From: Streptomyces sp. NBC_00654
GTDB lineage: Bacteria; Actinomycetota; Actinomycetes; Streptomycetales; Streptomycetaceae
Direction of reading: 5' to 3'
Assembly: GCF_026341775.1 (NCBI RefSeq)
Contig: NZ_JAPEOB010000002.1
Span: forward strand, 806,001-870,000
DNA length: 64,000 bases
Notes under the pieces: model-generated
The model's database searches: none
What the model saw: the letters and a program-made list of their open reading frames with translations, nothing else
Told to the model about the DNA's origin: nothing
Part shown: in pieces, positions 42,614 through 51,623 of the stretch
Numbering within the stretch: position 1 is the stretch's first letter
Layout of the letters: each line of letters opens with the position of its first letter
Translations under genes and position numbers: made by a program

Positions 42614-43044
42614 CGAGGTTCTCCCAATGACCGGTTCGGGGCGTTCAGGGGTGTGCCGCCTCCGGGCCCGGAAACAGACCCCGGCTACCTCCCCCATAAC
42701 CCATGGGAACATGTCACACACACTCGGTAATCAACCGATCAGAGGGGGACCTGACGGAGCGACAGGGCACACAGGGGGTGCTCGCCGCGCAGGCGAGTGC
42801 ATTTGCGCGCCCCGTGTCATGAACCTCGCGAGCCGGTCGGAGCGTCCACCGGCGCCGCCCCGGCCGCTGCGCGGGAGGTGGGTGGCGGCGGGCGGTGCGG
42901 CGCCATCGGTACATCCAACAGCCCGCTCCGCCTGCCCGGTTGAATCCCGCCCCGTGCGGGCGCGCGGAGCCCGGATCAGCAGAAACGAAGGGCGCGCGCC
43001 CCCTTGGGCGCCGGTGCCCCTTGCCCGTTCCCCCCGGCGTCCGT
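42614..43044. promoter_or_regulatory. 431-bp region upstream of the P450-rppA operon
   Basis: No gene found. A small inverted repeat TCGGT-AATCA-ACCGA at 42724-42738 lies about 110 bp upstream of the P450 start and is a possible operator. A weak AAGGG...CCCTT hairpin near 42988-43005 could terminate the thioesterase transcript. The rest is GC-rich without recognisable signal. Confidence 0.35.
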
Positions 43045-43461
43045 TCAGCCGGTGAGCAGGTCCGGATTGCCGGCCAGTGCGGCCAGCCGCCCCTTCGGGT
43101 CGTCGACGAGCTTGCGGGCCGTCAGATCGAGCACGCCCGCCACTCCCGAGATCTCGGCGGCGACCGTGCCGTCCTCCTTGATGATCTGCTGCGCCAGGGT
43201 GAACGTCTTTCCGGTGCCGTAGTCGAAACGGCAGGTCACCCGGACCCGTTCACCGCCCCGCAGCTCCCGCAGATACCTCACCCGCACTTCGAGCTGCACC
43301 GGCCCCACTCCACTCGCCAGCAGCTTCTCCTGCGGCAGTCCGGCGGCGCGCAGCAGTTCCCAGCGCGCGTGTTCCGCGTACTGCAGATACACGGCCTGGT
43401 TCAGGTGGCCCTGGGTGTCGAGCTCGTAGCCCCGGACGGCCACGTCAACAGAGAACGTCAT
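43045..43461 (-). CDS. Hot-dog fold acyl-CoA thioesterase (YbgC/4HBT type)
   Basis: A 138-residue hot-dog protein. The active-site helix region DTQGHLNQAVYLQYAEHARWELL at about residues 15-37 contains the catalytic Asp and the conserved H-x-N-x3-Y of 4-hydroxybenzoyl-CoA thioesterase-like enzymes; VTCRFDYGTGKTFTLAQQI forms the later strands. It hydrolyses an acyl-CoA or acyl-ACP thioester. Start ATG 43461 gives the usual family length but has a weak Shine-Dalgarno. It is 430 bp from the P450-rppA operon; involvement there is unproven. Confidence 0.88.
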   Translation of the reverse strand: MTFSVDVAVRGYELDTQGHLNQAVYLQYAEHARWELLRAAGLPQEKLLASGVGPVQLEVRVRYLRELRGGERVRVTCRFDYGTGKTFTLAQQIIKEDGTVAAEISGVAGVLDLTARKLVDDPKGRLAALAGNPDLLTG

Positions 43462-43667
43462 GACGGTGGCAACACCGGCGTGCGTCGCGCCATTCCTCGC
43501 TCCGGCCGCACACCGCCCCGCCGGAACCTTTACGCCCATGTCATGCACCGGCAACTCCCTCCCACAAGAGATTGCGGAAAGGTTCTGACAGCCTTTGCTG
43601 ACGGAACGCGCTGCCCGCCCGAACCCCGAGGCGCGCCAGGGTTCTCCGGCGGGGTCCACGCCGGTGC

Positions 43668-45111
43668 TCGTGGAGCACCGACCCGCGCAAGGACCCGGTC
43701 TGCTTCGTGCTGACCGCCCGCTTCGACGACGGCGACAGCGGCGACAACCGGGGCGGAAGCCAGCACGAGAAGTCCGGCAAAGCCGCCAATGACGACCCCA
43801 TGTTCCGCGGCGACTTCAAGGGCCTCGTTAACAAGTTCGACCACATCAAGGGCCTCGGCTTCTCCGCCGTCTGGATCACCCCGGTGGTCCTGAACCGGTC
43901 CGACTACGACTACCACGGCTACGACTTCTACCGGGTCGACCCCCGACTGGAGTCCGCGGGCGCCTCGCACCAGGACCTGATCAACGCGGCCCACGCCAAG
44001 GGCATGAAGATCTACCAGGACGTCGTCCACAACCACTCGTCGCGCTGGGGCGCCGAGGGACCGTTCACCTCGAAGACCTACGGGGTGCGGGGCACCCAAT
44101 GGAGCTGGTCCTACGACGAGCGCGACGAGGGGTTCGAGTACGACGGCCTGACGGTCGAGCCGAAGTCCGGGAAGTTCTACTACAACGGCGATCCGTGTTC
44201 CATGGCCGAGCCGTCGGGCAACACCTGTCTCAACTGGGGCAAACCCACCGGGAGTTCCTCACCCGAGGGGTACCGGATCTACAACTGCCAGTGACCCGAC
44301 CCCACTTCGGGCATGTTTCCCAAGGCCTACTACCACAAATGCTGGATCGGGAACTGGGAGGGCGAGGACTCGCGCAGCTGCCGGCTCCACGAGGACCTCG
44401 CCGACTTCAACACCGAGAGCGCGCCCGTCCAGAACTGTCTGATCGGCGCCTACGACAAGTACATCGGCATGGGGGTCGACGGCTTCCGGGTCGACACGGC
44501 CGTGCACATTCCCCGGACGACCTGGAACCGCCGTTTTGTCCCTGATGTGTACGTTCCGCGGCATCCCCACCCTGTGCTACGGATCGGAGATCGAATTCCA
44601 GGCGGGCAGGAAGATCGACTGCGGGCCCTCCTGCCCGCTGGCGACCACCGGACGCGCCTGCTTCGGCGACCATCTCGCCGGCGAGGTGGAGGTGTCCGGC
44701 TTCGGCAGGGTCACCTCCGCGACCGGAGCGGTCGCCGACACCCTGGCCAAACCGCTGGCCAGGCATCTCCAGCGGCTCAACGAGATCCGCCGGGCGGTGC
44801 CCGCGCTCCAGATGGGCCAGTACTCCACCGAGGGCATCACCGGGTCGATGGCGTACAAGCGCCGCTACACCGACACCGCGAGCGGCACCGACAGTTTCGC
44901 CCTGGTGACGGCATCCGGCAGCGCGACGTACACCGGTATCCCCGACGGCACCTGCCGGGACGCCGTCACCGGTGACACCCGGGTCGTGACGGGCGGCACG
45001 CCCGCCGTCCCGGCACCGGGCAAGGGCAACCTGCGCGTGTACGTCCTCGACCTCGGCGGAAGGAACGCCGCCCCGGGGAAGACCGGGACGGCGGGACCGT
45101 ATCTCAAGTAA
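43668..45111 (+). pseudogene. Secreted alpha-amylase (GH13) pseudogene
   Basis: Broken remnant of a Streptomyces alpha-amylase. The signal peptide and N-terminus are missing. The first piece, DPRKDPVCFVLTARF to EGYRIYNCQ, ends at an in-frame TGA (44292-44294). The same frame resumes with PDPTSGMFPKAYYHKC and keeps the nucleophile motif GFRVDTAVHIPRTTWNRRF. Near 44535-44545 the frame then shifts and jumps to SLMCTFRGIPTLCYGSEIEFQ, skipping the segment that should hold the general-acid Glu and the second catalytic Asp. The C-terminal part runs intact to a stop at 45111. Trp/Tyr to Cys changes (LMCTF, TLCYG) also indicate decay. Not expected to be functional. Confidence 0.9.
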
Positions 45112-45188
45112 CCCCTGAGGGACCGCACTCGGGTGGTGCCGACCGGATGATCGGGCCGGCACCGTCCCCGTGCTGACGAATCGTCACA

Positions 45189-45545
45189 TCAGCTGCCGGC
45201 CGGGCCGGGGGCGGGCACTTCCGTCCTGACAGGTCCCCGGCGGCTCCCCCGCTTCCGGAGGGCGGCCGGCACCGCTCCCGTCCGGTCCGCGGCGGCGGCG
45301 TGCAGTGCGCGCAGGGCCAGCATCAGGAACCCGATGTCGTCGAGGTAGACGGGGTCCGGCAGCAGGTCCACCGGGGACACCGTGTAGATCACCGCCGCCC
45401 AGACCAGCGCCTTGTCGCGCAGCGGGATCCCCGCGTCCCGCAGCAGGTTCCTGGCCCTGATGACCCGGACCAGGAGTACCGCCGCCACGCCCAGGGTGAG
45501 CAGTGCGACGAGAGCGCCGAGGAGAAGCCAAACGGTGGTGTCCAT
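45189..45545 (-). CDS. YkvA family (DUF1232) membrane protein
   Basis: A 118-residue protein with an N-terminal transmembrane helix (WLLLGALVALLTLGVAAVLLV) and the DUF1232 core KALVWAAVIYTVSPVDLLPDPVYLDDIGFLMLALRAL, including the signature SPVDLLPD. The C-terminal 30 residues are Pro/Arg-rich. The function is unknown. ATG 45545 has a weak ribosome-binding site. Confidence 0.88.
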   Translation of the reverse strand: MDTTVWLLLGALVALLTLGVAAVLLVRVIRARNLLRDAGIPLRDKALVWAAVIYTVSPVDLLPDPVYLDDIGFLMLALRALHAAAADRTGAVPAALRKRGSRRGPVRTEVPAPGPAGS

Positions 45546-45635
45546 GGTTCATCGTGCACCCTGCGGGCCCCGCCGCGCCCCGTGGGCGGCCGACCGGCCG
45601 GGATGCCGGTGTCGCGGGTGTCCGTGTGGCGGCGG

Positions 45636-45890
45636 TCAGCCGTTCTCCCTGGCGCGCCGGCGGGTACGGCGCTTCAGGGCGCGCCTCTCGTCCTCGCCCA
45701 GACCGCCCCAGACGCCGGAATCCTGGCCGTTCTCCAGAGCCCAGCGCAGGCACGGCTCCCGTACGGGGCAGCTCGCGCACACCGCCTTGGCGTCCGCCGT
45801 CTGCACGAGCGCCGGGCCCGTGCTCCCGATGGGGAAGAACAGATCGGGGTCCTCCTCGCGGCAGGCCGCGCCCATGCGCCAGTTCTCCAT
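45636..45890 (-). CDS. WhiB-family iron-sulfur transcription factor
   Basis: An 84-residue Wbl protein. The four cysteines that bind the [4Fe-4S] cluster are Cys10, Cys38, Cys41 and Cys47 (C-x27-C-x2-C-x5-C), followed by the invariant GVWGG(L) turn and a basic DNA-binding tail (RRALKRRTRRRAREN). ATG 45890 was chosen: GGGAG is 8 bases upstream; the in-frame GTG 45899 has none. Wbl proteins work with sigma factors in development or stress; the subclass here is not clear. It is not next to the ABC-F gene. Confidence 0.95.
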   Translation of the reverse strand: MENWRMGAACREEDPDLFFPIGSTGPALVQTADAKAVCASCPVREPCLRWALENGQDSGVWGGLGEDERRALKRRTRRRARENG

Positions 45891-46012
45891 GTGACTCACT
45901 CCCGGGGTTCGGGTTTAGGTTCTGCTCGGTCCGTACCGGTGCGGGTGACCGACAACGGGCGCCTGAAACCACGAACGGGGCGGCGGCATCCGCACGGGCG
46001 GCCCGGTCCCGG

Positions 46013-47140
46013 TCAGTGCCGGGGGCGGTGCAGGGCGAGAAGTGCCTGGTCGTCCTGGGCGCGACCGCCGGTGTGGCGTCCGACGTCCTCGATCAGGGCC
46101 TGCAGGATCTGCGCCGGGGTGGCCGGGTCGCCGACGAGCGCGCGGTGCCGGACCAGGACCGGCAGGCGTTCGGCGGGGTCGTAGAACGTTCCGGTGCCGT
46201 CCCGGGCCTCGGTGACGCCGTCCGTGAAGCACACCAGGGTCGCACCGGGCGGAAAGGGAAAGGTGTCGACGGGGGTCGTCCAGGCTCCCAGCGCGCCCAT
46301 CCCCAGCGGCGGTGCCGCCTGCGACGGTTCCAGCACGGTGGCGGCCCCCCGCGCGTCCAGGAGCACGGGCGCCGGATGTCCGCGGTTGACGACGCGTACG
46401 GAGGTGAGGTCCGCGGCGAACTCCGCGATCAGGGCCGTGGTGAACCCCTCCTCCTGCTCCTGGCCGCCCCGCCGCTCGCCCTCCCGCAGCAGCGCCTGTT
46501 CCAGGGATCTCACCAGGCCGGGCAGGTCCTCCGCCTCGTCCGCGGCGAACCGGAAGGCTCCCAGGTCGGCGGAGACCGCGCTCACGGCACCGAGCCCCTT
46601 GCCGCGCACGTCCCCGACCATGACGCGGGTGCCGTACGGCGTGTCCTGGACGACGTAGAGGTCGCCGCCGATCATGGCCTCGTCCTCGGCGGGCACGTAC
46701 CGCGCCGCGATCAGCAGGTCACCCAGGCGCGACGGGGGCCTGGGCAGCACGGCGCGCTGGGCCACCTCGGCGACCTGACGGGCGCGCCGGGTCGTCGCGT
46801 GCTGGCCCTCCAGGGTGCGGTGGATGAAGACCGCGAGCACGGTTACGGCCAGAAGGGTGAGCTGGTTGGCCACCCCCCGCTGCCAGCCGAACGTCCTGTC
46901 GACCTGGGCGAGCGCCGCGTGAACGGCCATCGAGGCCACGCCCACCGCGATGATGCCCCGGAGCCCCAGCAGCGGTGCGGCGGAGACGGGTGCCACCACG
47001 AGCAGCGGTGCGGAGGTCACCGCGGTCGGGGTCACGAGGTCGACCACCACGGCCAGCACGATGACCCCGACGGGGATCCACTGGGCTCTGCGCTGCTGCA
47101 CCACTCCCCCACCCTGTCCGGCACCGGCCCGCACCGCCAT
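46013..47140 (-). CDS. Membrane PP2C/SpoIIE-type serine/threonine phosphatase
   Basis: A 375-residue phosphatase with three to four N-terminal membrane helices (about 20-110), then a linker helix and a SpoIIE domain. Metal-site motifs are IGGDLYVV, VGDVRGKG, FTDGVTEAR and AQDDQALL. The same overall design as the phosphatase at 13789-15012, indicating paralogues. Presumed to dephosphorylate an anti-anti-sigma factor. Near the WhiB gene and the XRE/HATPase pair, so it may be part of a regulatory neighbourhood. Confidence 0.9.
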   Translation of the reverse strand: MAVRAGAGQGGGVVQQRRAQWIPVGVIVLAVVVDLVTPTAVTSAPLLVVAPVSAAPLLGLRGIIAVGVASMAVHAALAQVDRTFGWQRGVANQLTLLAVTVLAVFIHRTLEGQHATTRRARQVAEVAQRAVLPRPPSRLGDLLIAARYVPAEDEAMIGGDLYVVQDTPYGTRVMVGDVRGKGLGAVSAVSADLGAFRFAADEAEDLPGLVRSLEQALLREGERRGGQEQEEGFTTALIAEFAADLTSVRVVNRGHPAPVLLDARGAATVLEPSQAAPPLGMGALGAWTTPVDTFPFPPGATLVCFTDGVTEARDGTGTFYDPAERLPVLVRHRALVGDPATPAQILQALIEDVGRHTGGRAQDDQALLALHRPRH

Positions 47141-47200
47141 CCCGGTCCGGCGGGGGTGTCACGGAGGCTCCGCGGGGCGCGGGGAGGGCCGGGGCCGGGC

Positions 47201-48037
47201 TCAGTTCCCGGGCAGCGGGATGCCGGGGTGCGGGGCGGCCGCACACGCCGCGTCGAGCCGGATGCGGTGGTTCATCACGGTCTCCGGGTCGTCGACGATG
47301 TCCACCCGGACGCCGGGGGTCTCCAGCACGGCCTGGTCACCGATCTCGGGGGCGGGCACCCGCAGCAGATGCAGGGGCGGCACGCCGGTCATGGCGTGCG
47401 GCGGATGGTCGAGCGGCACCACCTGCACGGTGAGGTGCGGCCGGTGCGCGGCCTCGGTCAGCCTCTCGCGCTGTTCGTCCATGACAGCGCGGTCGCCGAC
47501 CGTGGTGTGCAGGGCGGCGGCGGGCATCAGCGCCCACAGCGCGGCGCCCCGCTCACGCAGGCGGCGCTGGCGCTCCCGCAGCAGCTCGACGCGCCGGTCC
47601 AGCTGGGCGGGCGTGTCGTCGGGGTACTGCGTCCGGTACAGGGCGGCGGCGTACGCGGGCGTACGCAGCAGTTCCGGTACGAGGGCGGGGTGCCAGGTCC
47701 GTACGAGGCTGGCGGAGGATTCGACGCCGATGACGTCCTGCTGCCAGGTCTCCATCGCGTCCCGCCACCGATGCCACCATCCGGGCAGGTTCGCCGCTCC
47801 GAGACCGGCCATGATCGGCTCGGCGACCGCGGGCGGGACCCCGTAGCAGTCCAGGAGTTCTCCGACCTGCCGGGCGTCCAGCCCGGTCTCGGCCCGTTCG
47901 ATGCGCCGCACCGTGGCCGGGTGGGCGTCCAGCGCCTCGGCGGCGGCCTGCAGGCTGATACCCGCCCGCTCCCGCAGCAGCCGGAGCCGTACGGCCAGGA
48001 CGCGGTGCTCCACGGTGGGACCGGATCGGGGTCGCAT
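47201..48037 (-). CDS. XRE-family regulator with DUF5753 domain
   Basis: A 278-residue helix-turn-helix regulator. HTH at about residues 15-70 (RLRLLRERAGISLQAAAEALDAHPATVRRIERAETGL), then the DUF5753 effector-like domain (YPDDTPAQLDRRVELLRERQRRL, and VQVVPLDHPPHAMTG). This type forms the WhiJ/AbaA-like modules of Streptomyces together with a small DUF397 protein and a HATPase. Here the HATPase is divergent across 90 bp but I see no DUF397 gene. ATG 48037 has GAGGAAGG 7 bases upstream. Confidence 0.93.
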   Translation of the reverse strand: MRPRSGPTVEHRVLAVRLRLLRERAGISLQAAAEALDAHPATVRRIERAETGLDARQVGELLDCYGVPPAVAEPIMAGLGAANLPGWWHRWRDAMETWQQDVIGVESSASLVRTWHPALVPELLRTPAYAAALYRTQYPDDTPAQLDRRVELLRERQRRLRERGAALWALMPAAALHTTVGDRAVMDEQRERLTEAAHRPHLTVQVVPLDHPPHAMTGVPPLHLLRVPAPEIGDQAVLETPGVRVDIVDDPETVMNHRIRLDAACAAAPHPGIPLPGN

Positions 48038-48093
48038 GCTCGTACCTTCCTCGCTGGGGCCCCGATGTGGAGCGCGGTGCACATTCTGTCGCT

Positions 48094-48113
48094 TGCAAAG
48101 TATGCGCTTTGCA
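48094..48113. promoter_or_regulatory. Inverted repeat TGCAAAG-N6-CTTTGCA between the XRE and HATPase genes
   Basis: 7-bp perfect arms with 6-nt spacing, centred in the 90-bp divergent intergenic region, 57 bp from the XRE start and 15 bp from the HATPase start. The AT-rich sequence stands out in this genome and is the likely operator of the XRE protein. Confidence 0.6.
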
Positions 48114-48127
48114 CCGAGAGTACATAC

Positions 48128-48634
48128 ATGTCGGAAATAGTCAGTTGCGCGAAACGCGCTCCAGATGATTCGGGCGGCCCGAGGGCGCACAGCTGGTGGG
48201 TCCCCCGCATCGCCAAAGGCGTTCCGGATGCCCGCCACCGCGTGCAGGAGGCGATGCGGGCGTGGGGAGAACCCGCGGACCGCGTCGAGGCCGCGGCGCT
48301 GATAGTGACCGAACTGGTCGCCAACGCCGTCCAGCACACCAGTACCCGGCGGATTCGCTGCCGATTGCTCCGCTCGGCGGACGGGGTGCGGATCTGTGTG
48401 TGGAACCGGGGCCGGGCCCACATCCCGGCTCCGACCCCACCCGGGGGCCTGGCGGGGCCAGCACCCGGTGCGCCCGCGACGGACGCGCCCGACGCGAGCG
48501 GCGACTCCGGCCCCGGAGCCGAGATCGCCGCGCTGTCCGAGGACGGCAGGGGCCTGCTGCTGGTGGACGCGCTGGCGGCGCGGTGGGGAACACGCGCCGC
48601 CCTGGCGGGCCGGCTGGTCTGGGCCGACATCTGA
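48128..48634 (+). CDS. HATPase-domain protein (RsbW/SpoIIAB-like anti-sigma kinase)
   Basis: A 168-residue GHKL ATPase. The N box is AAALIVTELVANAVQHT near residues 55-70, and the G-box region is EDGRGLLLVDALAARWG near residue 145. A Pro/Ala/Gly-rich insertion (about 100-135) separates them. Such orphan HATPases pair with XRE/DUF5753 regulators and often act as anti-sigma or switch kinases; here the partner is divergent. ATG 48128 begins at the edge of the palindrome-bearing intergenic region. The very long in-frame extension upstream is antisense to other genes and is rejected. Confidence 0.9.
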   Translation: MSEIVSCAKRAPDDSGGPRAHSWWVPRIAKGVPDARHRVQEAMRAWGEPADRVEAAALIVTELVANAVQHTSTRRIRCRLLRSADGVRICVWNRGRAHIPAPTPPGGLAGPAPGAPATDAPDASGDSGPGAEIAALSEDGRGLLLVDALAARWGTRAALAGRLVWADI

Positions 48635-48811
48635 TCACGCGATCGGACCGCACCGCCCTCACCGCGCCGCACTCCGCCGCCCACCGGATCGGCTCGCCCC
48701 GGCCAGGCGCGCACCGGTGGCTGTTCGCGGACGGCGGTCCGGCGGAATCCACCGGTGGATCAGACCGGTCGATTCCCACGGGGCAGGACCCGTCCCGCCC
48801 TCCCGTACCGG

Positions 48812-49516
48812 TCAGCCCGCGGCGGTCCGGCACTCCGGATGGCCCCAGCCGTTCGGGTTCTTCGCGATCATCTCCTTGGCCGCGTACGGCTTTCCGCAGT
48901 GGCACCGGCCCGCGAATCGGGCCCGGATCGTGCCGGTGGAACGCCCCGCGCGCGAAGCCCCCGTCGCCTCCCGCGCCGTCCCGCCGCCCGACGCCTCCGA
49001 CCGCCCCTTGACCGCCCTGGCCGGAGCCGGAACCGGCAGTTCCGCGGAACCGTGCGCCGTGCCCGCCGCCCGCTGCGACACCGCGGCCTCACTGGCGGCC
49101 TGGTCGGCGAGCGCGTTCAGCGGGTCCCCGTCCACCTGATGGGCGGGCACATAGCGAAAGGTCACGTTCCGGCCGCTCAGCAGCTCATCGATGCGCGTCA
49201 CCAGGTCCCGGTTGGCGACCGGCTTGCCGCCCGAGGTCTTCCAGCCGTTGCGCTTCCAGCCCGGCAGCCACTTCGTCACGGCGTTCATCGCGTACTGGGA
49301 ATCCATCCGCACCTCGGTCGGTACCGAGGGATCGGTCGACTCCAGCAGCTCCCGCAGTGCGGTCAGCTCCGCGACGTTGTTGGTGGCGGTGCCCAGCGGG
49401 CCCGCCTCCCAGCGCTCCGGCCGCCCCTGCCCGTCGGCCACGACCCACGCCCAGGCGGCCGGCCCGGGATTACCCTTCGACGCCCCGTCACACGCGGCGA
49501 TGATGCACTCGTCCAT
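48812..49516 (-). CDS. rnhA: Ribonuclease HI with C-terminal cysteine-containing extension
   Basis: Cleaves RNA in RNA-DNA hybrids. The RNase H domain occupies about residues 1-145, with catalytic Asp10 (ACDGASKGNPGP), Glu50, Asp72 (MDSQYA) and Asp138. A low-complexity linker is followed by a tail with Cys-x-Cys and a final GHPEC (CHCGKPYAAKEMIAKNPNGW region), a likely zinc-binding element not found in the E. coli enzyme. The start is uncertain: ATG 49516 (used, 234 residues) lacks a spaced Shine-Dalgarno but follows an extended -10-like TGGCATGAT, so it may be leaderless; ATG 49540 is the alternative. Confidence 0.9.
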   Translation of the reverse strand: MDECIIAACDGASKGNPGPAAWAWVVADGQGRPERWEAGPLGTATNNVAELTALRELLESTDPSVPTEVRMDSQYAMNAVTKWLPGWKRNGWKTSGGKPVANRDLVTRIDELLSGRNVTFRYVPAHQVDGDPLNALADQAASEAAVSQRAAGTAHGSAELPVPAPARAVKGRSEASGGGTAREATGASRAGRSTGTIRARFAGRCHCGKPYAAKEMIAKNPNGWGHPECRTAAG

Positions 49517-49574
49517 CCCTTGATCATGCCAGCACCGCATGACCGTTCCGCCCCGCCGATCCGGCCGTGCGCGG

Positions 49575-50225
49575 TCAGCCGCCGCTCACCGCGCCGGCCC
49601 GGCCCCCGGCGACGGCCCGCGGGCGCCGCCGGGCCCAGTCGAACAGGACGACGGAGCACACCGCCGCGAACGCGCACCACGTGGAGATGAACTCCAGCCG
49701 CCACAGCGCCGCGCAGACCGCCGCACCGACCGCGACGAGCACCCCCAGGAGGACCAGGCGACGGTCGCCCGACAGCAGCAGCGAGCCCACGGTGGCGAGG
49801 AGATAGCCCGCGATCAGCCACTGCGGGTGCGGCAGGTCGAGTACGTATCCGAGGGTGTGGCCCCGGACCTCGGCCGTCACCGGACGGGCGGCGAGGGCGT
49901 ACCCGAGGAACACGGCGGTGACGGCTCCGGCCGCGAGCGGCACCAGCAGCCGCGTGCGGACCCGGTGCCGCGCCGCGCAGTACACGCCGAGGGGCACCCA
50001 CACGGCCAGCAGCGGGAGCGCGACGACCGCCCAGGCGACGGTGGCCGGGCCGGTCCCTCCGTCGGAGCGCCAGACCACCGACTCGATGATCTGGTGGGCC
50101 CCGAGCAGCAGGGGCAGCGCGGCCAGCGGCAGATCGCGGGCGCGTCGGGTGCCCGCGACGGCGGCGACGCCGATCACCGCGATGCCCGTGCCCGCCACCA
50201 GGTCGGCGGTCGCACTCCAGCACAT
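49575..50225 (-). CDS. DUF6629 family integral membrane protein
   Basis: A 216-residue protein with about seven hydrophobic helices and the characteristic opening MCWSATADLVAGTGI and HQIIESVVW motif in the second helix. Function unknown; the family is common in streptomycetes. ATG 50225 is the natural start since the MCWSA motif is conserved. It ends 59 bp before the rnhA start and may be cotranscribed with it. Confidence 0.88.
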   Translation of the reverse strand: MCWSATADLVAGTGIAVIGVAAVAGTRRARDLPLAALPLLLGAHQIIESVVWRSDGGTGPATVAWAVVALPLLAVWVPLGVYCAARHRVRTRLLVPLAAGAVTAVFLGYALAARPVTAEVRGHTLGYVLDLPHPQWLIAGYLLATVGSLLLSGDRRLVLLGVLVAVGAAVCAALWRLEFISTWCAFAAVCSVVLFDWARRRPRAVAGGRAGAVSGG

Positions 50226-50349
50226 GGCGTCACCCCGGGCCCGGACTCGCGTATCGGTCGCTTCCGGGCCACGCTACGGCGCCCCGGGCCCGGACGCCGC
50301 CCGCGCGGCGCCCGGAGCCCCCGCACCCCCGTGCCCTTCGGCCCCTCCC

Positions 50350-51483
50350 TCAGCGCGCCCGTGCCGCCAGCAGCGCGCCGACCCGGTCCAGCGGGAGCGC
50401 GGGCACATGGTGGCCGTCGCGGCCGGTCATCGCGCGGGCTCCGGTGAGCACATTGAGCACCGCCTCCTCGACGGACTCGACGACCGCCTCGTAAAAGGGG
50501 TCCATCCGCCCCCACGGCACGAAGCGCAAAGACTCGTACGGCGCACCCGCGGGCCCGTCCGTCTCGGGGAACGTACTGGTCAGCGCTCCCCGGTTGGCCG
50601 TGGAGAAGGCCAGGAAGATGTCTCCGGAGAAGTGGCTGCCGGTGGTTCCCGTGCGGGCCAGGCCCAGTGACACCCGCCGGGCCAGGGCCTTGCACTGGCC
50701 CGGCAGCAGCGGGGCGTCGGTCGCCACCACGACGATCACCGAGCCCGCCCCGGGCGGCACCGGGCGCTCCCCGTCCCCCACTGCGGCGGCGTCCGCCGCT
50801 CCGCCCGCGGGGTCGGTCAGTTCGCGTCCCACCGGTACCCCTGCCATCACCAGTTCCCGCCGTGCGCCGAAGTTCGCCTGGACGAACGCGCCGACCGTGT
50901 AGCGGTCCGCGCCGTACTCCACCACCCGGGACGCCGTGCCCGAGCCGCCCTTGAAGCCGTAGCAGCGCATCCCCGTACCGCCGCCGACACAGCCCTCCTC
51001 TACCGGTCCCGCCGCCGCCGCGTCGATCGCCGCCGCCGCGTGGCCGGGTCCCACGGCCGCACCGTGGATGTCGTTGAGGTGCCCGTCCCAGGTCTCGGTG
51101 ACCACGGGAAGCAGCCATTCGGGCGCCATGCCGCGGCAGTTGGCGCGCACCCACTCGATGACCCCGCGGTGCACCGGCCCGACCGCGTACGTGTTGGTGA
51201 TGACGACCGGCACGGCGAGCGAGCCGCTCTCCTCGATCCACGCGGTGCCGGTCATCTCGCCGTTGCCGTTGAAGGAGTGCCACCCGGCCGAGCAGGGCAC
51301 GCCCACACCGCCCCGGCCGCGCGGCAGGATCGCGGTCACTCCCGTCCGTACGCCGTCGCCCTCGACCAGGGTCACATAGCCGACCTCGACACCCGGCACA
51401 TCGGTGATCGCGTTCCATGGTCCCGGCTCGCCGGTCAGCTCGACACCCAACTCACGTACCCGCACGCGGTGTTCCATCGTCAT
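50350..51483 (-). CDS. P1 family peptidase (DmpA/BapA-type aminopeptidase)
   Basis: A 377-residue Ntn-fold autoprocessing aminopeptidase. The DmpA/OAT-like core has NAITDVPGVEVGYVTL near residue 25, NTYAVGPVHRGVIEW near 98, GGGTGMRCYGFKGGSGTASR near 170, and the GSHFSGD motif near residue 278, whose Ser would be both the cleavage-site residue and the nucleophile. It would release N-terminal residues, possibly D- or beta-amino acids, from peptides. No signal peptide, so cytosolic. ATG 51483 or ATG 51477 are both possible. Confidence 0.9.
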   Translation of the reverse strand: MTMEHRVRVRELGVELTGEPGPWNAITDVPGVEVGYVTLVEGDGVRTGVTAILPRGRGGVGVPCSAGWHSFNGNGEMTGTAWIEESGSLAVPVVITNTYAVGPVHRGVIEWVRANCRGMAPEWLLPVVTETWDGHLNDIHGAAVGPGHAAAAIDAAAAGPVEEGCVGGGTGMRCYGFKGGSGTASRVVEYGADRYTVGAFVQANFGARRELVMAGVPVGRELTDPAGGAADAAAVGDGERPVPPGAGSVIVVVATDAPLLPGQCKALARRVSLGLARTGTTGSHFSGDIFLAFSTANRGALTSTFPETDGPAGAPYESLRFVPWGRMDPFYEAVVESVEEAVLNVLTGARAMTGRDGHHVPALPLDRVGALLAARAR

Positions 51484-51623
51484 GCGCCCAGAGGGTACGG
51501 GACGGCCCTCCGCCGCGCGCCCGGTTGACCTCAACCTTGCCTGAGGTCCTAGCGTGCTGTTCGTACCCGAGGCCGTACGGTCGGCGGGATCCGCACGTCG
51601 GCCACCAGATTCCGGAGCACCCC

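Noticed and set aside
45503..48634. 1,043-codon plus-strand frame ending in the HATPase gene
   Set aside because: Only the last 168 codons (from 48128) have family motifs; the rest is antisense to WhiB, phosphatase and XRE genes.
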